6,912 nucleotides of DNA from CBDDRG01 sp051306415 (lineage in GTDB: Bacteria > Pseudomonadota > Gammaproteobacteria > Pseudomonadales > Porticoccaceae). The stretch is taken from contig JBPPNE010000089.1 of NCBI GenBank assembly GCA_051306415.1, positions 1 through 6,912 of the forward strand, read 5' to 3'. The notes under the pieces are model-generated. The model did no database searches and was not told where the DNA came from. It saw only the letters and a list, made by a program, of their open reading frames with translations. Shown in pieces: positions 6,219 to 6,912 of this stretch (position 1 is the first letter of the stretch; each line of letters opens with the position of its first letter). The position numbers and the translations under genes were made by a program.

Positions 6219-6912
6219 TCAATGCACGATATCGATATGGCCGCCATCGATGCGCAGATTCTGGCCATTGATGAAGCCGGCCCTTGGGCTCGCAACAAAA
6301 CAGACCAGGTCAGCTACTTCTTCGCGGGTGGCGATACGCCCGACCGGGTTCGGGAACTGCTCGGCGACGATATGGGCTTCTATGGTCTGCCAGTCGTCAC
6401 CCCAGCCCTTGCGCTGGGCGCGTCGGCGAAATGCGGTCTCCACCTCGGGGGTGCGGATATAGCCCGGCGACACCGTGTTGACGGTGATGCCGCTGCCGGC
6501 CAGCTCCTTGGCGAGGCTCACCGCGATATTGGCCAGCGCCGCTTTGGCGGCATAGTAGTGAGGCCGCAGCGAATTGGGCTGGGTGGAGCCGATGGTGCCG
6601 AGCTGGATGATCCGGCCCCAGCCGAGCGCCTGCATCTGCGGCCGCAGCAGCCGGATCATCCGCGCCGCCGACAGCACATTGAGCTGATACATGTGCAGCC
6701 AGGCGTCGGTATCGGCGGTCTGCCAATTGTTGTCGCCGGCGGCACCGTAGTTATTGACCAGGATGTCAATCTTGCCGGTCAGCGCGAGCGCCTGTGCAGT
6801 CGCGTGCGCTGCACCGGCGTCGGTGAGCAAGTCGCCCCAGACTGCGTGGGTGACAGCGGAATTCGCGGCCACAGGGTCGGCGCTGCCGGCCTCAAGGCCA
6901 TGCGCGATAACG
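6219..6912 (-). CDS. Short-chain dehydrogenase/reductase (SDR), N-terminus outside window
   Basis: The frame is open to the right edge, so 230 C-terminal residues are visible and roughly 30-40 N-terminal residues, including the TGxxxGxG cofactor motif, are missing. A GTG at 6872 is internal, not the start. Visible SDR marks, numbered from the first codon in the window, are NNYG (53-56), the structural Asn in QLNVLSA (N78), catalytic Ser in GTIGST (S109), and catalytic Tyr/Lys in YYAAK (Y119, K123). These are followed by the PGYIRT cofactor loop (149-154) and the usual C-terminal INGQNLRIDGGH. All catalytic residues are present, so it should be an active NAD(P)(H)-dependent oxidoreductase of the classical type. 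The substrate cannot be told from sequence. The extended EVETAFRRRAQRKGWGDDWQ segment is the substrate-specificity region. No functional link to ppnP or the zinc operon is apparent. Confidence 0.9.
   Translation of the reverse strand, partial: VIAHGLEAGSADPVAANSAVTHAVWGDLLTDAGAAHATAQALALTGKIDILVNNYGAAGDNNWQTADTDAWLHMYQLNVLSAARMIRLLRPQMQALGWGRIIQLGTIGSTQPNSLRPHYYAAKAALANIAVSLAKELAGSGITVNTVSPGYIRTPEVETAFRRRAQRKGWGDDWQTIEAHIVAEQFPNPVGRIATREEVADLVCFVASPRAGFINGQNLRIDGGHIDIVH

Noticed and set aside
6219..6872. GTG at 6872 as the start of the dehydrogenase
   Set aside because: The frame is open to the window edge. A start here would omit the whole cofactor-binding N-terminus of an otherwise complete SDR, so the gene must begin outside the window.

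Overview
The window looks like a chromosomal segment of a gammaproteobacterium. The evidence is a full-length EttA whose catalytic residues fall at the same positions as in Escherichia coli, a PpnP/YaiE family gene, and a Zur-type operator of the gammaproteobacterial form. I cannot place it below class level. Every convincing gene is on the minus strand, so the genes are read from high to low coordinates.

In reading order (right to left), the window starts with a 5'-truncated short-chain dehydrogenase/reductase (6219-6912), followed by ppnP, a small nucleoside phosphorylase (5791-6102). The centre (5725 down to 2153) is a probable zinc-responsive operon. It begins with a Zur-box-like palindrome over a promoter, followed by a 101-residue secreted His/Cys-containing protein, a coiled-coil outer-membrane porin, a ZnuA-like periplasmic metal-binding protein, and a ZnuB-like membrane permease. 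The last three are tightly packed or translationally coupled. The logic is a complete path across both membranes: porin in the outer membrane, binding protein in the periplasm, permease in the inner membrane, expressed when zinc is scarce. The ATP-hydrolysing subunit (ZnuC type) is missing from the cluster, so it must be supplied from elsewhere or the transporter is incomplete.

Between the permease and the next gene is a 249-base gap (1904-2152). It holds an imperfect palindrome, a possible decayed 3' end of a membrane-protein gene with a terminator-like palindrome, and a candidate promoter for ettA. The left part holds ettA (239-1903, translation factor of the ABC-F family) and, 32 bases downstream, the start of an RDD-family membrane protein that runs off the left edge.

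The features most worth a second look are the ATPase-less zinc cassette, its uncharacterised small secreted first gene, and the apparently leaderless start of that gene directly under the Zur box.
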